Assembly (NCBI GenBank): GCA_965220205.1
Contig: OZ244812.1
Coordinates: forward strand, 2,868,673 to 2,932,672
Source: G965220205 sp965220205
GTDB lineage: Bacteria > Chloroflexota > Dehalococcoidia > Lucifugimonadales > Australimonadaceae
DNA: 64,000 nucleotides
Reading direction: 5' to 3'
Within the stretch, counting starts at the first letter, position 1, and every line of letters begins with the position of its first letter. Of this stretch, positions 61,131 through 64,000 are shown one piece after another. A model generated the notes under the pieces. That model saw only the letters and a list, made by a program, of their open reading frames with translations. It was not told the DNA's origin and made no database searches. The translations under genes were made by a program, and so were the position numbers.

Positions 61131-61483
61131 TACATGATGAGATGAGTGGGGACGAGACGCTGCGAGGTAGGGTCCACCGCCAGGGCCAGGCCCTCCAGCG
61201 TGTAGGCCCCCAGCAAGGCCGGAGCGTCGTCCTCTCCGAAGACCACGATGGTCACTTCGCTGTCGCCATTGATGGTGGCCCAGGCTCTCCCGTACTCCAT
61301 GTCCACCCGCCGCCCGTCCGCCAGCAGGAACCTGCGCTGTCCCATCGGCTCGACCCCGAGCTCGCGCAGCAGGCTGCCCGGCAGCGTGGTGTAGGCGGCT
61401 CCGGTGTCCACCGTCGCCTCAATCTCCCGCACCCGTTGGCCGTCCATGCTGGCGATCCGCAGCGGCCACTTGAATGTCCCCAT
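61127..61483 (-). CDS. Retropepsin-like aspartic protease
   Basis: A 118-aa protein with the catalytic motif VDTGAAYTTLP (Asp near residue 27) and a C-terminal hydrophobic LLGAYTLEGLAL, the layout of clan AA single-domain proteases, which act as dimers. Start ATG 61483. It converges on the 60942 gene and is divergent from the RHH/recombinase operon. Confidence 0.8.
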   Translation of the reverse strand: MGTFKWPLRIASMDGQRVREIEATVDTGAAYTTLPGSLLRELGVEPMGQRRFLLADGRRVDMEYGRAWATINGDSEVTIVVFGEDDAPALLGAYTLEGLALAVDPTSQRLVPTHLIMY

Positions 61484-61559
61484 AGAGGAAGCCTCTCCGT
61501 CTAAGTGTCTACCACCCCATTTTACCCGATTTGGACTGCCTCTTACAGGCGCGCGGCCC

Positions 61560-61589
61560 TTGACAACGGAAGCCGGATTCGTTCATGAT
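61560..61589 (+). promoter_or_regulatory. Predicted promoter of the RHH-recombinase operon
   Basis: TTGACA (61560-61565), a perfect -35 box, is followed after 18 bases by CATGAT (61584-61589), a 4/6 match to the -10 box. The RHH gene starts 40 bases downstream. Confidence 0.6.
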
Positions 61590-61628
61590 AAGGGTAAGAC
61601 TCAGTATTACCAAGCGAGGCAAAAAAAC

Positions 61629-61898
61629 ATGCCCAGAACTACCGAGGTCATCACCATCTCACTCCCCCCGCAGATGGCCGAGCAGGTCAGGCAACTGATG
61701 GTGGAGGAGGACCGCACCATGAGCGGGCTTGTCCGCGAGGCCCTCCGCCTGTACATGCGGGAGGCGGAGGGGAGACGCCTCGAACGGTACGGACAACGGC
61801 CCGCCCGCGGGCAGGGCATCGCCCCCGAAGACGTGGAGCGCCCGGTGGGACGAGAACAGGATCGAACGGCAAGAAGCAGAAGGAGGAGGAACCGATGA
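61629..61898 (+). CDS. Ribbon-helix-helix (CopG-like) regulator
   Basis: An 89-aa protein, start ATG 61629. ITISLPPQMAEQVRQLMVEE followed by MSGLVREALRLYM is the RHH fold: a DNA-binding strand and two helices. The basic tail (RSRRRRNR) is flexible. It overlaps the recombinase start by 4 bases, so it likely controls recombinase expression or assists excision. Confidence 0.85.
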   Translation: MPRTTEVITISLPPQMAEQVRQLMVEEDRTMSGLVREALRLYMREAEGRRLERYGQRPARGQGIAPEDVERPVGREQDRTARSRRRRNR

Positions 61899-63532
61899 TT
61901 GAACGACACGACTACACGCCGGTGGCGCTCTACGCCAGGGTGTCCAGCGAAAGGCAGGACGTGGACCTGTCCGTGGCCGCACAGCTGCGGGCGCTCAGGG
62001 ACTACGCCGAGAAGAACGACTACATCGTCGCCCGCGAGTACGTGGACGAGGCGGAGAGCGGACGCATCGCCAACCGCCCGGAGTTCCGCAAGATGATCGA
62101 CGAGGCCAGCAGGACCAACGCCCCGTTCCGGGAAATCCTCGTCTGGAAGTTCAGCCGGTTCACCCGCAAGCGCGAGCACGCCGTCGCCTTCAAGTCCATG
62201 CTCCGGCGCAAGGGCATCCGGGTGGTCTCCATAACCGAGCAGGCCGAGGACACCGCCACCGGCAGGTTGCTTGAGGGCATCATCGAGAGCGTGGACGAGT
62301 TCTACAGCGAAAATCTTGCGCAAGAGGTCTTGCGGGGAATGAGAGAGGCCGCATCCAGAGGCTTCTGGGTCGGCAGCAAAGTGCCCTACGGCTTCAGCAA
62401 GCTCTACGTCCAAGACGGACCCAAGAAGCGCCCCACCCTGGAACCGGACCCCGCCACGTCCCCCATCGTCGAGCGCATCTTCGCGATGTCCGAGGCCGGT
62501 AAGGGGATGCTGGACATCACCCGCACCCTCAACGGCGAGGGCATCGCCAGCCCCGCAGGGAAGGTCTGGGGCAAGACCAGCATCCACAAGGTCCTCACCA
62601 ACGAGGCGTACACGGGGACCCTGGTCTGGGGCGCCAACGCAAAGGACGGGGCAGACCCCGTGCGGGTGGAGAAGGCATTCCCCGCCATCGTCTCCAAAAC
62701 CCGGTTCCGCCGCGTCAACCGGCAGCTGCGCCGCCGCGCCCCCAAGGTCGTCAACCCCAGAAGGGTCGGAAGCTCCTTCCTGCTCAGCGGGCTGGTCAAG
62801 TGCAAGACCTGCAACCGGGCGCTCACCGGCCAGTATTCCAAGAGCGGCCAGTTCCCCTACTACGTCTGCCAGTCGCTTATGAAGCAGGGCAAGGAAGCCT
62901 GCAAGACTCCCAGGCTCGCAGCCCGGCGCTTCGAGGAGATGGTCGTCACCAAGATTCGATCCAATATCCTCACCGACGGCAACATCCGCGCCCTGGTGAA
63001 GGTCGTGGACGAGCAGATGGACGGTGTGGCCGGAGATCAGCGCAAGAAGCTCCAGACCATCGAGAAGGAGCTTGCCGACGTGCGCCGCAGGCTGGATACG
63101 ATCTACAACCTCGTGGAGACCACTGAGGTGGAAATGGCCGACTTCACCCCCCGCATACGCCAGCACCGGGAGCGGCAGGAGCGGCTTGAGTATTCCGCTG
63201 ACCAGGCGAGGGCGGCACTGGCCCAGCGCCGGAATGTCCTCGACGACGTGAACACCATCGCCGCCTACGCCCAGGACATGAGCGCGTTCCTGAAGGAGAG
63301 TGAGCTTACCGAGCGCAGGACCTTCATCGAGTCCTTCGTCAAAGAGGTCATCGTCATGCCCGACAACGCCCTGATGCGCTACACCGTGCCTATGCCCGAG
63401 GACAGTTTTTTAGCTGGAGGGGTCACCGAGAAGGTGCCCCTTAACGGCTCGGTGCTAGCTTCCATACACGTTGGTGGGCCTGTTTTGACCGTAGGCAGAA
63501 CCGTTTTCGAGATGTGGCTGGGAGCAGTGTGA
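61895..63532 (+). CDS. Large serine recombinase
   Basis: A 545-aa serine recombinase. The catalytic serine is Ser17 in YARVSSERQD; the resolvase domain continues through VWKFSRFTRK and GIRVVSITEQAED. The recombinase domain (about 165-280) and zinc ribbon (CKTCNRALTG ... YYVCQSL ... ACKTPRL) follow, then a coiled coil (about 375-450). It ends FEMWLGAV. Such enzymes integrate and excise phages and ICEs at short att cores. It stands at the right edge of the element, with no tyrosine integrase nearby. Start ATG 61895, coupled to the RHH gene. Confidence 0.93.
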   Translation: MIERHDYTPVALYARVSSERQDVDLSVAAQLRALRDYAEKNDYIVAREYVDEAESGRIANRPEFRKMIDEASRTNAPFREILVWKFSRFTRKREHAVAFKSMLRRKGIRVVSITEQAEDTATGRLLEGIIESVDEFYSENLAQEVLRGMREAASRGFWVGSKVPYGFSKLYVQDGPKKRPTLEPDPATSPIVERIFAMSEAGKGMLDITRTLNGEGIASPAGKVWGKTSIHKVLTNEAYTGTLVWGANAKDGADPVRVEKAFPAIVSKTRFRRVNRQLRRRAPKVVNPRRVGSSFLLSGLVKCKTCNRALTGQYSKSGQFPYYVCQSLMKQGKEACKTPRLAARRFEEMVVTKIRSNILTDGNIRALVKVVDEQMDGVAGDQRKKLQTIEKELADVRRRLDTIYNLVETTEVEMADFTPRIRQHRERQERLEYSADQARAALAQRRNVLDDVNTIAAYAQDMSAFLKESELTERRTFIESFVKEVIVMPDNALMRYTVPMPEDSFLAGGVTEKVPLNGSVLASIHVGGPVLTVGRTVFEMWLGAV

Positions 63533-63630
63533 GCTATGAGGTCCTCGGCCTGAGTAGCATCGGGTGACTAGGTGGAGGAACGCAAGAGGGATGCGGTGGC
63601 CCCGCCGTAGTCTGGCGCGAGTCATACTGC

Positions 63631-63906
63631 CTACTTCTCGCCCTCCGCACCCCCGGCGGCCTCTGGAAGCATCACTTCCATGCCGCCAGGAACAGAATAG
63701 GCCAGGCGCATGATGTGCCAGACCTCCCCGCCAGTCGGGATCGCCCCTTCACGCCATGCCGTCACGCGGTCGTCCGGGACGCCGAGGCGCTCGGCGAACT
63801 CCTCCCATGTCAGCCCTGCGAGCTCTATGAGCCTCTCCAGCCGCTCCGGATAGTCCTTCGGGAAGAGCTCCGGGTAAGAGTCGTCTATCCGCTCACGTGA
63901 GTCCAT
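63631..63906 (-). CDS. HTH protein of the FPxDFPERL family
   Basis: A 91-aa protein, start ATG 63906 after AGGAGG. LFPKDYPERLERLIELAGLT followed by WEEFAERLGVPDDRVTAWRE is the family HTH; it ends in an acidic Glu/Gly tail. It faces the recombinase and may mark the flank beyond the element. Confidence 0.75.
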   Translation of the reverse strand: MDSRERIDDSYPELFPKDYPERLERLIELAGLTWEEFAERLGVPDDRVTAWREGAIPTGGEVWHIMRLAYSVPGGMEVMLPEAAGGAEGEK

Positions 63907-64000
63907 AAACCTACCTCCTCCTTTTGACCGCCATGAGGTCTCGATTCAGCGGCGTACGGAGGCCCTCCGGCGCTCGCGGAGTAATTCTACCAGCGACCGC

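Overview
The window is high-GC DNA (lower in the first ~7.5 kb) from an uncultivated-type bacterium. Secreted fibronectin-III proteins, a one-chain hybrid kinase and a lineage-specific HTH family would fit a Chloroflexota lineage; this is an inference from style, not a proven assignment.

Region 1 (1-7488, plus strand) is a compact defence-like operon: the C-terminal part of a large ATPase cut by the window edge, a PP-loop ATP pyrophosphatase of the DndC/PAPS-reductase family, a PLD-nuclease/DEAH-helicase fusion, a 76-aa protein, a DndD/Rad50-like SMC ATPase and a 151-aa protein. Overlapping starts and stops tie most of them together. It looks like a DNA phosphorothioation-related modification or restriction system of non-canonical composition. 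A short frame after it (7489-7554) resembles the C-terminus of the serine recombinase at the far right.

Region 2 (7737-27695) looks like host genome: an M1-type metallopeptidase, a small membrane protein, a histidine kinase fused in one chain to an OmpR-type regulator, and two large secreted Fn3/PPC proteins (1205 and 3305 aa). The kinase 5' end, its divergent leader and the Fn3 5' end are duplicated as a block, leaving a kinase pseudogene before the second Fn3 gene. Both leaders carry a run of 13 C.

Region 3 (about 27.8-63.5 kb) is an integrative conjugative element. A long minus-strand operon (48724 down to 29177) carries DNA metabolism genes (CHC2/TOPRIM primase, Rad52-like annealing protein, Cas4/RecB-like nuclease, SSB, RadC-like JAMM protein, DNA methyltransferase, DEAD/SNF2 helicase) followed by a PRTRC cassette: ubiquitin-like protein C, F-position protein, E2-like B, JAMM protein A and ThiF/E1-like protein. 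Its intergenic gaps repeatedly hold GC-rich stem-loops of one architecture. A divergent plus-strand operon (49184-59856) encodes a type IV secretion apparatus: TrbL/VirB6, two pilin-like proteins, a PrgI-type protein, VirB4, a VirD4/TraG-type ATPase and a replication-relaxation protein. Small regulators, a retropepsin-like protein, an RHH protein and a large serine recombinase (61895-63532) end the element.

The most unusual non-coding signals are a family of hairpins with different but complementary stems and a near-constant 13-nt loop at 47.2-47.6 kb, the repeated double-stem hairpins of the minus operon, and a dispersed ~30-bp repeat at 27.8-29.6 kb. No rRNA, tRNA or CRISPR array was recognised.
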